A DNA stretch of 36,519 bases from Verrucomicrobiaceae bacterium. Lineage in GTDB: Bacteria; Verrucomicrobiota; Verrucomicrobiia; Chthoniobacterales; Terrimicrobiaceae. Every line of letters starts with the position of its first letter. The stretch's first letter is position 1. The notes beneath the pieces were generated by a model that had not been told where the DNA came from, ran no database searches, and saw only the letters and a program-made list of their open reading frames with translations. Shown here piece by piece: positions 1 to 7,569 of this stretch. Where the stretch lies: contig QYQL01000175.1 in the NCBI GenBank assembly GCA_007280915.1, forward strand, positions 1 through 36,519, written 5' to 3'. The translations under genes were made by a program, and so were the position numbers.

Positions 1-16
1 GCCAGCCCCCGGCGAA

Positions 17-109
17 CTTCGCGCAAGCCCCATCTGGGGCCGGCTGCGCTTGGCTCGCTACGCTCGCCTTCGCTCCGCCGCCCCCAGATGGGGCGCTCAG
101 GTCGCGAAG
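17..109. repeat. REP-like palindromic element at window edge
   Basis: A perfect 13-bp inverted repeat (GCCCCATCTGGGG at 27-39, CCCCAGATGGGGC at 82-94) encloses a loop rich in CGCTACGCTCGCC/TTCGCTCC-type sequence. A second outer pair, CTTCGCG at 17-23 and CGCGAAG at 103-109, extends the hairpin. The layout resembles extragenic palindromic (REP/RAYT-type) elements dispersed in many GC-rich genomes. The reading frame of the gene to its right ends inside the right arm. Whether it is multicopy cannot be judged from this window. Confidence 0.55.
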
Positions 110-1278
110 AACCCAATTACAGAAGAAACTTTACACCCCCCGCCCATCACACCGGACATCACCGGTTCGGTCCAGTGAGTGCCATCCGCCGAAACCATGA
201 GATACGCCCCGATCCCCTCCCCGCCCGGCTTCCGCACAAACATCTTATATCGCTGTGACGGATCCTTCGTCTCCTGGTCGATAAACACGGTGGTGGAGTC
301 GGGGTTGAGCTCCCGGGGAAGAATACGGTTGGTGCCCGGCTCGAGGTCGAGATCCGGACGGTCCCACTTCAGACCGTCCTTGCTGGTCGCGTAAGCCATG
401 GTCGTCAGCCATTCCGCCTCATACCACATCTGGAAAACCTGCTTGTCCGCATTCCACCAAACCCCACCGCTTTTCGGAGTGGCGACCGCCATGCCGGCAC
501 CCTTCCCTGTCTCCATCGGCGTCTCCGGCCGGAGCACCGGATTGCCCTCATACTTCGTGGCATGGTGATACTCCCGCGCCAGATCGGTCTTCTCAATCAG
601 GAAATCGTCGACAAAAAGCTGTCTACCCACATCGATGGGGATGACTTTCGGGGGATGCGCGAGATACGGAACCGGCATCGGCGACACATCGTCAAAGAAA
701 ACCGAACGCGGCGGCCATGATTCGGGAAGCCGGATCCCGTTGTAGAGGATCTCCCCAGTGTTTCCGGGCCAGGACTCGACGGGATCCGGCTCGGGAACAA
801 ACTCATCGAAGCCCACAAGCACGGCCCACTTGCCCAGCACGAGTTGCTCGCCGACCGCCAGTTTTTTTTGATACACCCGGACCCGATCATTCGGGTTGCC
901 GCCAAACAACTGGAACACCGGATCCTGCGTCCGGACAAACCCCGCCGCCTCCAGCTCGGCTGCCCGCGAATCTTTTCCGGAACATTCCGGATCGGGAGTC
1001 AGGACAAAAATACTTCCCTCGCGAACGCCCGTAAAATTCAGCCGTTCCATGCGTCCACGCAGGAAATTCTTTCCCTTCAGCCACTCCGGGCAGGCCTTGA
1101 GAGCGTAATCCCGATTCATGAAGAGCCTGACTCCGGGAGCAAGCTCGTCAACCTGCGGCTGCTGCTCGAGCACTCGGATTTTTGCCGCGGTGAGATCCGG
1201 TTCCGCAGCAGCTGACAAGATCATGGGCAGACAGAGGAGAAGAATCCAACCCGGGAGGATCTGTCTTAAGAATAACAC
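97..1278 (-). CDS. Secreted protein: recurring unknown domain plus truncated beta-propeller hydrolase-like domain
   Basis: The start is GTG; residues 1-25 look like a signal peptide (hydrophobic WILLLCLPMILSAAA). Residues about 50-158 are the recurring domain found in two other proteins of this cluster (LF.NRDY, a TP..., VFQLFGG, VYQK, LGKWAVLV). Residues about 212-380 (QLFVDDFLIE, VWWNADKQVFQMWYEA, ATSKDGLKWDRP, PDSTTVFID, SADGTHWTEP) resemble GH32/43-type five-bladed propeller proteins common in Verrucomicrobia and Planctomycetes. Those proteins normally run about 200 residues further. Here the frame diverges right after EPVMSGVMG and ends 16 residues later in a palindromic element, so the gene is probably broken and may be non-functional. 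It lies 28 bp downstream of the NTF2-like gene, last in the minus-strand run. The family link is from memory. Confidence 0.7.
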   Translation of the reverse strand: MLFLRQILPGWILLLCLPMILSAAAEPDLTAAKIRVLEQQPQVDELAPGVRLFMNRDYALKACPEWLKGKNFLRGRMERLNFTGVREGSIFVLTPDPECSGKDSRAAELEAAGFVRTQDPVFQLFGGNPNDRVRVYQKKLAVGEQLVLGKWAVLVGFDEFVPEPDPVESWPGNTGEILYNGIRLPESWPPRSVFFDDVSPMPVPYLAHPPKVIPIDVGRQLFVDDFLIEKTDLAREYHHATKYEGNPVLRPETPMETGKGAGMAVATPKSGGVWWNADKQVFQMWYEAEWLTTMAYATSKDGLKWDRPDLDLEPGTNRILPRELNPDSTTVFIDQETKDPSQRYKMFVRKPGGEGIGAYLMVSADGTHWTEPVMSGVMGGGCKVSSVIGFFAT

Positions 1279-1306
1279 AACGGCGCTTACTTTTGTTTAC
1301 TGGAAA

Positions 1307-1762
1307 CTACTTCGCCGCCGCTGCGGGCTGCGGAAGTTTGCAGGACTGCCATGCGAGAAATTGCCAGCCCCCCTTTTCCTCGCGCCAGACGGCGAGAAAG
1401 CTAAGAATGCCGTCGGAGATCGCGTCGGAGGTCGACGACTTGATATGCACGCGACCGCTCATCAAGGCGATTCCCGGAGCCGGAAAACTGAAATTCCGCT
1501 CCTCATAATCGTAGACAAGGTATTTCGTGCGGCCGCTGACAAGGAGGTCGATATAGGACGCTTTGTCGTCCACCGCACCGGTCGAATGCGCATACCGAAG
1601 CTCGTCGGAAAAAATCCCGGTGAGCCGCCCGCGGTCCGCCGCGACGATTGCCGCAACCCGCTTGTCATCAGCCGCACGAAGGGCTGCGATGCGCGGATCA
1701 TCGGCCGCGTGCAGAATGGTTGAGATAAGCAGGAGCATTGCGAGGGAGGATTGGATGGTCAT
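1307..1762 (-). CDS. Secreted NTF2-like / DUF4440-type protein
   Basis: The 151-residue product starts at ATG 1762 with a short signal peptide (SLAMLLLISTILHA). The remainder has the SnoaL/DUF4440 pattern: an N-terminal helix with RIAALRAADDKRVAAIVAAD, then a strand-rich part with LRYAHSTGAVDDKASYIDLL, VHIKSSTSDA and a final FLAVWREEKGGWQFLAWQSCK. Proteins of this fold are often small periplasmic enzymes or ligand binders, and secreted versions accompany sugar catabolic genes in PVC bacteria; no specific reaction can be assigned. It lies 37 bp after the BNR gene and 28 bp before the truncated propeller gene, so it is likely cotranscribed. An in-frame extension to 1897 exists, but the signal peptide decides for the internal ATG. 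No clear Shine-Dalgarno is visible. Confidence 0.75.
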   Translation of the reverse strand: MTIQSSLAMLLLISTILHAADDPRIAALRAADDKRVAAIVAADRGRLTGIFSDELRYAHSTGAVDDKASYIDLLVSGRTKYLVYDYEERNFSFPAPGIALMSGRVHIKSSTSDAISDGILSFLAVWREEKGGWQFLAWQSCKLPQPAAAAK

Positions 1763-1799
1763 AAGATGTTGAACATTGATCGGGGGAATTATGAGTGTT

Positions 1800-3845
1800 C
1801 TAAGGCAGGACGATGACTCCCCATTTCCCAAGGTCCAATGCCTCATCGACCTGCATTTGCTTCTGAAAGACGGAGCACAGATTGGGATCGCCGCCAAAAA
1901 GCGGGAATTCCGGCAGGTTGACTTTTTGAAAGTCCTGGCCCAGCAACTTGGTCTCGCGGCTGTCCGGGTTCCGCCCCTCGGAGGGAGTCATCACATACAC
2001 GACCCCCGCCTGACGGCACACGGCATGCACCCCGTCGATTTTTCCTCGCTGGAATTTGAGACCTCTCAGTGGTTCCGGCACCTCCGCGACCGCGTGCGCC
2101 CGGTCGAGGAAAAGCGTCTTCCCCGGCTCAAGCGAATCCTCCTCGACATCGCCACACTCCAAAACGGCTCCCGGACCGGCAAGCAACGCCGCTCCCTCGG
2201 CATTGGAATTCCTGTTGGATTGATCCGCTCCGGCTGGCACGGTCGGGTTGATCCCCGAGGCTTGGTTAATGAGAACACGCTGCCTGCTACCCGGTGAGGC
2301 GAACTTTCCCGCGATCACATCCGCTTCGTTGAAAACCGCCATGAGGATCTGCTTGTCCCGTTGGCGCTGGTAATCGTAGATGATGTAAATTGACCCGTCG
2401 GGCGCCTGCACTCCGTCCGGATAGGACACTCCGTTTCGTTCATCGAGCAGTAGACCCCCCTTCCATGTCCTCCCGTCGTCATCGGACAAAAAGGCGGTCA
2501 GGTGCGAGCGGCTCTTTCCGTTGTTCGGTGGGTCGTGCCGCACCAGCAACAAACGGCCGCTGGCCAGCTTCCGGATGAAAAACCGCGCGACCGGATGGGA
2601 AATCGAACCGGGCGCCACATTCGACCATGTCTTGCCGTCATCGGAGGAAACGCTTTCGCCGATACCGTAGTTGGTGCGCACCAGCATCCAAAGCGTTCCA
2701 TCCTTGCGCTCGACGATCATGTGCTCATCAGCGTTCCGATCCTTTGCATCCGGAATTCTCGCCGCTCCGAGATCGGCAAACGTGGCTCCGTGGTCACTGG
2801 AAACAACAGCCCGCGAACTGGCATCGGCAAACCATGTGGACAGAGGCAGCAGCCACCGCCCGTCGGCAGTAACGATCGGCTTGTTCATCATGACACCCTT
2901 GCCGATCAGGCGCGGCTCCGACCATTTGGCAGTCGCGCTGCCGGGATCAGTTGTCGTGATGGCGAATGTCTGCGAAACCCGGCCCTTGTTTCCGGCGATC
3001 TCCTGCGCCCAAAACAGCCAGAGTTTTCCGTCGGGATCTATCCAGAGGCAGGGATCGAACGGGCGCACTGGCCCGGTTCCGTCGGGATCAAGCACGAGGA
3101 CACGCTGCCATGACTTTCCGTCGTCCCCGCTGGTGTGAAGCAAAATATAATTGTTTTTATCCTCGGTGACGCCGCCTCCATACCACGTCGCCCACAAGCG
3201 CCCGTTCGCCGCGCGTTCGATCCCCGGGATCCCCTGAAACATCCGCACGCTGTCGGAGTATCCCGGACCCGGAGAAAAATCCGGTTTCGCCGGTATCGCC
3301 GCAGGCACCGAGGCGGGCGCGTCCAGCGGCCGTTGTCCAGCCGTGACATTTTCCGGCCCGAGCAACACCGCCCACCTCTCCAACCGGCATTCCTCGCCCG
3401 CCGCCATTCGCTTCTGATAGATCCGGACCCGGTCGAGATCCGACTTTCCAAAAAGTTGGAACACCGGCTCGTCAACGCGCTGGAACCCCCTTTCCTCCAA
3501 AAAACCGGCAAGACTCGCGGCCTGGGGAATCGCCGGATCCGGTGTCAGCAGGGTAATCACGCCGGCTGTCGTGCACCGGAAGCTCATGCCCTGGAGCGAA
3601 CCGCGCACCAAAGACAGCCCTCTCAGAAATGCGGGCGGATCAAGCAGCGTATAATTGCGGTCCATGAAAAGCCGCACTCCCGGCTGGAATATCTCGCACT
3701 CAAAGTCCTCCGACATTTCCATCCCGGCCGGTTCGCCGGAATCAAACGGCAACAATTTTTCGGGGGCATCGCCGGCCCGCGCGGAGGGGGGCCAGATTGC
3801 GCAAAGACATGAGACAACGGCGAGAAGCGGGAGGGGTGGACTCAT
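1800..3845 (-). CDS. Secreted BNR/Asp-box propeller protein bracketed by two copies of the unknown domain
   Basis: The 681-residue product starts at ATG 3845, 5 bp after the MFS stop; the open frame extends upstream only as a shadow of that gene. Residues 1-24 form a signal peptide. Residues about 57-164 are the recurring domain (VRLFMDRNY, VFQLFG, IYQKRMA). An Ala/Pro linker (165-190) leads to a BNR_2 sialidase-like six-bladed propeller with several Asp boxes (SGDDGKSW, SSDHGATF, SSDDGKTW, SDDDGRTW) up to about 530. A second copy of the domain occupies about 576-681 (LFLDRAH, FPLFGG, LGKWGVIVLP) and ends the protein. The canonical FRIP motif of true sialidases is replaced by a GIPGIERAANG-type sequence, so sialidase activity is doubtful. 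Other exo-glycosidases use this fold, and a rhamnogalacturonan-related substrate would suit the neighbours. Confidence 0.82.
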   Translation of the reverse strand: MSPPLPLLAVVSCLCAIWPPSARAGDAPEKLLPFDSGEPAGMEMSEDFECEIFQPGVRLFMDRNYTLLDPPAFLRGLSLVRGSLQGMSFRCTTAGVITLLTPDPAIPQAASLAGFLEERGFQRVDEPVFQLFGKSDLDRVRIYQKRMAAGEECRLERWAVLLGPENVTAGQRPLDAPASVPAAIPAKPDFSPGPGYSDSVRMFQGIPGIERAANGRLWATWYGGGVTEDKNNYILLHTSGDDGKSWQRVLVLDPDGTGPVRPFDPCLWIDPDGKLWLFWAQEIAGNKGRVSQTFAITTTDPGSATAKWSEPRLIGKGVMMNKPIVTADGRWLLPLSTWFADASSRAVVSSDHGATFADLGAARIPDAKDRNADEHMIVERKDGTLWMLVRTNYGIGESVSSDDGKTWSNVAPGSISHPVARFFIRKLASGRLLLVRHDPPNNGKSRSHLTAFLSDDDGRTWKGGLLLDERNGVSYPDGVQAPDGSIYIIYDYQRQRDKQILMAVFNEADVIAGKFASPGSRQRVLINQASGINPTVPAGADQSNRNSNAEGAALLAGPGAVLECGDVEEDSLEPGKTLFLDRAHAVAEVPEPLRGLKFQRGKIDGVHAVCRQAGVVYVMTPSEGRNPDSRETKLLGQDFQKVNLPEFPLFGGDPNLCSVFQKQMQVDEALDLGKWGVIVLP

Positions 3846-3850
3846 CGGAA

Positions 3851-5152
3851 TTATTCTATTGGGTTCGAAATCGGCGCATCCGGATCGACCAGCAGCCAGG
3901 CAAGCGCCCCTGCAAAGCAGAGGCCGGCGGCGACAAGGAATGAGGGTGTCCAACCAAAGCGATTCGCGATCCAGGGAGTGAGCGATGCGGTGACCGCTCC
4001 GCCCACCTGCGCGCCCATGTTCATCAGGCCCGATACTGTTCCGGCGGACTTGCCCGCGATGTCGGCCGTCACTGCCCAGAATGCGCTCTGCGCGAGATAG
4101 AGCGCCCCAGCCCCTCCGGCGAGGACGATGCTCGCAACCCGCGCGCTCTCGACCTGGGTTGCCACGGCCAAAAAAACCGCCGCGAGAGAAAGCCCGAACA
4201 CCGCCACCCAGCAACGGCCCGCGCGCCTCCCGTAGATCAGCGTGATCCTGTCCGCCACCCAGCCGCCCAGAGGTGCGGCGCACGCCATCGCAATGAACGG
4301 AAGCATCGAGTAAAGCGCGCTCGACTTCAGATCCAGCCCGCGCACCCGGCTGAGATAGATGAAAAACCAGGTGAAGAAAATGTAGGCGACGTAGCCGTAT
4401 GCAAAATAGCTGAACGTGATGGCCAATACATTGCGGCTGCCGAGGATCGCGCGCCATGGCAGCGCCACACAGGACTCCTTCGTCGCCGGTGGCAACCCGG
4501 CCTCGATGTGTTCGATCTCCTTTTGGCTCGCGAGCGGATGTTCGCGAGGCGTATCGCGCGCAATCAAAAACCAGACCGCCCCCGCCGCAAGCCCTATCAG
4601 GGCGCTGATGTAGAACGACCAATGCCATCCCCATTTGTAGAGGATGAAGATGATGATTGGCGGCGTCACTCCCGCTCCGGCCCCCACGCCAGCAAAGATG
4701 AGTCCGTTTGCCAACCCGCGCTCCGACGAAGGAATCCAGGTTGATACCAAACGATTCGAGGACGGATAGACCACCGCCTCGCCGAGCCCGAGCAGAAACC
4801 GCGTCACAATCAATAGCACCACCGACACTGCAAGCCCGGAAGGGACCCATGCGGTAAGGGTGGTGAATGCCCCCCACCAGAGCACGCCCACCGAAATCAC
4901 AAGACGGGCACCGAAGCGGTCGGCAAGGCGTCCACCGGGCACCTGGAACAGGGCGTAGCCGATCACGAACGCGCTGAAGACCCAGCCAAGCTGCATATCC
5001 GTGAGCCCGAAATCCTTCTGGATTGCCTGTCCCGCGATCGAGATGTTCACGCGGTCGAGATACGCGACCGCGCTCATCAAAAACATCCAGAAAATCAGAA
5101 GCCAGCGAAGCCGGCCATCAAGCAACTTTGTCAGAAAAAATGGGGAGTTCAT
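3851..5152 (-). CDS. MFS transporter, ACS (anion:cation symporter) type
   Basis: The 433-residue inner-membrane protein has about 12 hydrophobic segments. The N-terminal motif YLDRVNISIA (residues 31-40) and the loop 2-3 motif GGRLADRFGAR (73-83) are characteristic of the anion:cation symporter family, which includes galactonate, glucarate and hexuronate carriers (DgoT, GudP, ExuT). It probably imports a uronate or aldonate for the KDG pathway encoded by kdgK and eda at the head of the cluster. It starts 15 bp after the GntR stop and ends 5 bp before the BNR gene, which suggests one transcript. The exact substrate cannot be read from the sequence. Confidence 0.9.
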   Translation of the reverse strand: MNSPFFLTKLLDGRLRWLLIFWMFLMSAVAYLDRVNISIAGQAIQKDFGLTDMQLGWVFSAFVIGYALFQVPGGRLADRFGARLVISVGVLWWGAFTTLTAWVPSGLAVSVVLLIVTRFLLGLGEAVVYPSSNRLVSTWIPSSERGLANGLIFAGVGAGAGVTPPIIIFILYKWGWHWSFYISALIGLAAGAVWFLIARDTPREHPLASQKEIEHIEAGLPPATKESCVALPWRAILGSRNVLAITFSYFAYGYVAYIFFTWFFIYLSRVRGLDLKSSALYSMLPFIAMACAAPLGGWVADRITLIYGRRAGRCWVAVFGLSLAAVFLAVATQVESARVASIVLAGGAGALYLAQSAFWAVTADIAGKSAGTVSGLMNMGAQVGGAVTASLTPWIANRFGWTPSFLVAAGLCFAGALAWLLVDPDAPISNPIE

Positions 5153-5166
5153 GGAATGTCTGAAAC

Positions 5167-6006
5167 TTACGTGGCCGACCGGTTCGCGCCGGCCATGAGC
5201 CCGGCCATCGCTTCTGTCAGGTCCGCCTGCTCCTCGTCCATTGCCCCGCGGCCGGCCATGTGGGCATCGTAGGCATCCAATGCCGCCTCCATGCTGGCGA
5301 ACATGTGCGTCTCAAGCGATCGGAGCGCCGACTTGGAATCCCGTTTCCGCAGCGCGCGGGCCACGCGCGCATGTTGACACCAGACCCGGGCCACATGGCG
5401 CAGGTCGCGGTCATGGCTGCGGAAGCCGAAGATGGCTGTCCGCAAATTCAGGTCGTTATAGATCGCAAGGGCATGCCGGTTTTCCGCGGCATTCAGCAGG
5501 AGGAGATGGAAGCTGATGTCGGCGTTCAAATAGCGGCGCAGAGGATCGCCCGTCATGTAAGGTTTCCCGGAGTCCCGGAAGTCGCGGATTGCGGCCAGCA
5601 TCTGGTCGCAAAGGTCCTGCCCGTGCTTCATCTGCGCCGGCTTCATCCGCCGGGCCGCCTTCTGCACGGCAAAGCTCTCGATGGCGATGCGAAGCTCATA
5701 GACCTCGATGATCGTTGACCGCTCGGCATGCTTCACAAAAGTTCCGCTCGAGGCCACCGGCTCAAGAACCCCCTCCACCTCCAAACGGCGGATCGCCTCA
5801 CGAACCGGCGTGCGGCTCATTCCCAAGTCGGCAGCAAGCTGCACCTCGGAAATCTTGTCCCCTGCGGCCAGCTCCCCGCTGAGAAGCATCTTCTTGAGAT
5901 GCTGGTAGGCATGATGCCCGAGTTTGGATTCCCCCTTCTCCTCCTTCCGGGTTTTGCCGCCTCGGATTTTCAGGCTGAGACTTTTCTTCACTTCAAAAAG
6001 ATACAC
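5167..6006 (-). CDS. GntR-family transcriptional regulator, FCD (FadR) subfamily
   Basis: This is a cytoplasmic DNA-binding repressor or activator. Residues about 30-100 form the winged helix, with the typical KISEVQLAADLGMSRTPVREAIRRLE segment followed by VEGVLEP and the G-T-F wing. Residues about 105-260 are the all-helical FCD ligand domain (ELRIAIESFAVQKAARR, FHLLLLNAAENR, HARVARALRKRD, HM). Members such as UxuR, ExuR and DgoR sense uronates, aldonates or KDG-type acids, which fits the neighbouring transporter and KDG genes. A perfect palindrome lies 12 bp upstream of the GTG at 6006 and is a likely autoregulatory operator. The start is uncertain: GTG at 6006 or GTG at 5991; no ATG precedes the helix-turn-helix. 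Confidence 0.88.
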   Translation of the reverse strand: MYLFEVKKSLSLKIRGGKTRKEEKGESKLGHHAYQHLKKMLLSGELAAGDKISEVQLAADLGMSRTPVREAIRRLEVEGVLEPVASSGTFVKHAERSTIIEVYELRIAIESFAVQKAARRMKPAQMKHGQDLCDQMLAAIRDFRDSGKPYMTGDPLRRYLNADISFHLLLLNAAENRHALAIYNDLNLRTAIFGFRSHDRDLRHVARVWCQHARVARALRKRDSKSALRSLETHMFASMEAALDAYDAHMAGRGAMDEEQADLTEAMAGLMAGANRSAT

Positions 6007-6017
6007 AAAAACCTGAG

Positions 6018-6031
6018 ACCTGTATACAGGT
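6018..6031. promoter_or_regulatory. Palindromic operator for the GntR/FCD regulator
   Basis: ACCTGTATACAGGT is a perfect 14-bp palindrome in the 58-bp gap between the UroD-like gene and the GntR gene. The core TGTATACA fits operators of FCD-type GntR regulators, which often centre on GTATAC. It lies 12 bp upstream of the proposed start and would overlap a TATACA -10 element read on the minus strand. A related site is at 10885-10898. Confidence 0.65.
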
Positions 6032-6064
6032 TATTGCGGAGGATTTTTCTCAACGGACTTCCTG

Positions 6065-7171
6065 CTATCCGTAGATTTTTCCGTGCCGCAGGCAGAGATC
6101 GATGAAGAGTTCGACCCGTTCCGGGGACACGTCGTTCTGGATGATATGTGCGGGGGAGATCATGTATCCGCCGCCCGCGCCAAGGGTGTTAATTTTATCA
6201 ATGATGTCCGCCTCGAGTTCCTGATCTGAGCCACTGGGCAGAAGGTATTGCTGGTCGATGGCACCCCAGAAAGCGAAGAGTCCGCCGAAGCGGTCCTTCA
6301 TTTCCTTCGGGGCATGCCCGGGGACGCCGGGCTGCACGGGGTTGAAAACCTCGAAGCCGATCTCGTGGATCTGGGGCAGGAGCTTGCTCACTGCCCCGTC
6401 ACAATGGAGGATGGGGATGATATCCGACTTGGCCTGCTTGAAGCGGCTGATCATGGTTTTGTAAGCTGGCATGAGTTGCTCCTCGAACATCCCCGTGGAA
6501 ATAAGGAGCCCCTCCTGTCCTCCGAAGTCGTCGCCGAACCAAAGCGCATCGACCCCCTGCTCGATGAGTTTCAACCCGATGCGGGTCTGAAATTCAGCGC
6601 AGGCATTGAAAAGCGGTACGACATACTCCTCCTCGGCAGCCATGTCCATGAGCAGCTTCTCCATCCCGACAAGCAGCTGGGCGAGCGAGAAAATGGTGAC
6701 TTCGATGTCTCCGATGACAACGTAGTCGTCGTGGTATTTCGATACGAGATCCGCGGCATCGTCATAGCGCCCGGGCGCTTCCGGATCAGGCCAACGGTAT
6801 GCCGCGATGTCGGCGGCTGACATGGCGTCCTGGAGCGGCGCGTCGGTAATTTCGACGTAGATTGCCCCCTGCTTCATCCGCATGCCGTATTCGTTGAGCC
6901 ATGTCCCGTCGTCGAATTTCTGCGGAATGAATCCGGAATACTCCGAGGCCCCGGTCACGATCACGTCACACCCCATCGCGGTGCGGATTTCGTTTCCGCT
7001 GATCCGGTAGGTGACATCCTCGAAGATGTTCTTCGTGTAGCGCATCGGGATCCCGAGCTTGCGGGAAAAATGCTCGTAGAGCTGAGCGCAAAACTCGAAT
7101 TGCACCGGCACCCGGTCCGGCAGACCCGCGTTCCTCTTGAACGCCCTCAGCACGCGCTCGCGCGGATTCAT
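6065..7171 (-). CDS. Uroporphyrinogen decarboxylase (UroD)-family protein of sugar clusters
   Basis: The 368-residue, probably cytosolic protein has the UroD/MtaA TIM-barrel pattern: MNPRERVLRAFKR at the start, DALWFGDDFGGQEG in the middle, then ILHCDGAVSKLLP, FNPVQPG, FAFWGAIDQQYLLPSG and GGGYMISPAHIIQNDV. This matches the branch with an HS/CDG motif found in catabolic operons rather than the haem enzyme; the MtaA-type HxC zinc motif is replaced by HCDG. Relatives include cobalamin- or corrinoid-dependent methyltransferases, but no function is established for this branch to my knowledge. It starts 5 bp after rhaM and ends just before the operator, so it is probably the last gene of the eda transcript. 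An O-demethylation role is only a guess. Confidence 0.85.
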   Translation of the reverse strand: MNPRERVLRAFKRNAGLPDRVPVQFEFCAQLYEHFSRKLGIPMRYTKNIFEDVTYRISGNEIRTAMGCDVIVTGASEYSGFIPQKFDDGTWLNEYGMRMKQGAIYVEITDAPLQDAMSAADIAAYRWPDPEAPGRYDDAADLVSKYHDDYVVIGDIEVTIFSLAQLLVGMEKLLMDMAAEEEYVVPLFNACAEFQTRIGLKLIEQGVDALWFGDDFGGQEGLLISTGMFEEQLMPAYKTMISRFKQAKSDIIPILHCDGAVSKLLPQIHEIGFEVFNPVQPGVPGHAPKEMKDRFGGLFAFWGAIDQQYLLPSGSDQELEADIIDKINTLGAGGGYMISPAHIIQNDVSPERVELFIDLCLRHGKIYG

Positions 7172-7176
7172 ACGAC

Positions 7177-7491
7177 CTAGTCCGCGTGAAAAACCTCCGG
7201 GAGCGGAACGCAGACCGGGGAGTTGTCAGGATTGGTCTCCATGATATCCGCCATGTAGGCCCACCACTTCTTGACGATGGGATTCTCGGGAAGGCGGTCG
7301 GCGGAATGACCGTCGGCCAGCTTCTGCACGGCGAAAAGGGTCAGCGTCTCGCGGTCGAGGAAAATCGAGTAGTCGGAGACGCCGGCCTCCGAGAGTGTCC
7401 GGGAGAGCTCGGGCCAGATTTCGTCATGGCGTTTCTCATACTCGGCCTCAAAGCCAGGCTTGAGTTTCATTTTGAATGCGGCACGTGTCAT
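7177..7491 (-). CDS. rhaM: L-rhamnose mutarotase
   Basis: The product interconverts alpha- and beta-L-rhamnose in the cytoplasm. Its length of 104 residues equals that of the E. coli enzyme (YiiL/RhaM). The catalytic His22 stands in the context [11 protein letters not shown]. Also conserved are a Y-S-I-F-L-D strand, [12 protein letters not shown] and TNPDNSPVC near the C-terminus. It is the strongest sign that rhamnose, or a sugar of similar configuration such as L-fucose or a rhamnose-type lyase product, passes through this pathway. It starts 78 bp after the esterase gene and ends 5 bp before the UroD-like gene. No other rhamnose catabolic gene (rhaA, rhaB, rhaD) is present in the window. 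Confidence 0.93.
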   Translation of the reverse strand: MTRAAFKMKLKPGFEAEYEKRHDEIWPELSRTLSEAGVSDYSIFLDRETLTLFAVQKLADGHSADRLPENPIVKKWWAYMADIMETNPDNSPVCVPLPEVFHAD

Positions 7492-7569
7492 GGGAAGGAA
7501 GGATGGTTGGTTGGAGGGGGATTGAGCAAATCGCAGGCTAGCAACGCGGCCTGTGAAAAAGCAAGGAGG

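Noticed and set aside
3846-4877. N-terminal extension of the BNR protein frame
   Set aside because: It overlaps the MFS transporter on the same strand in another frame; a signal peptide begins at ATG 3845.
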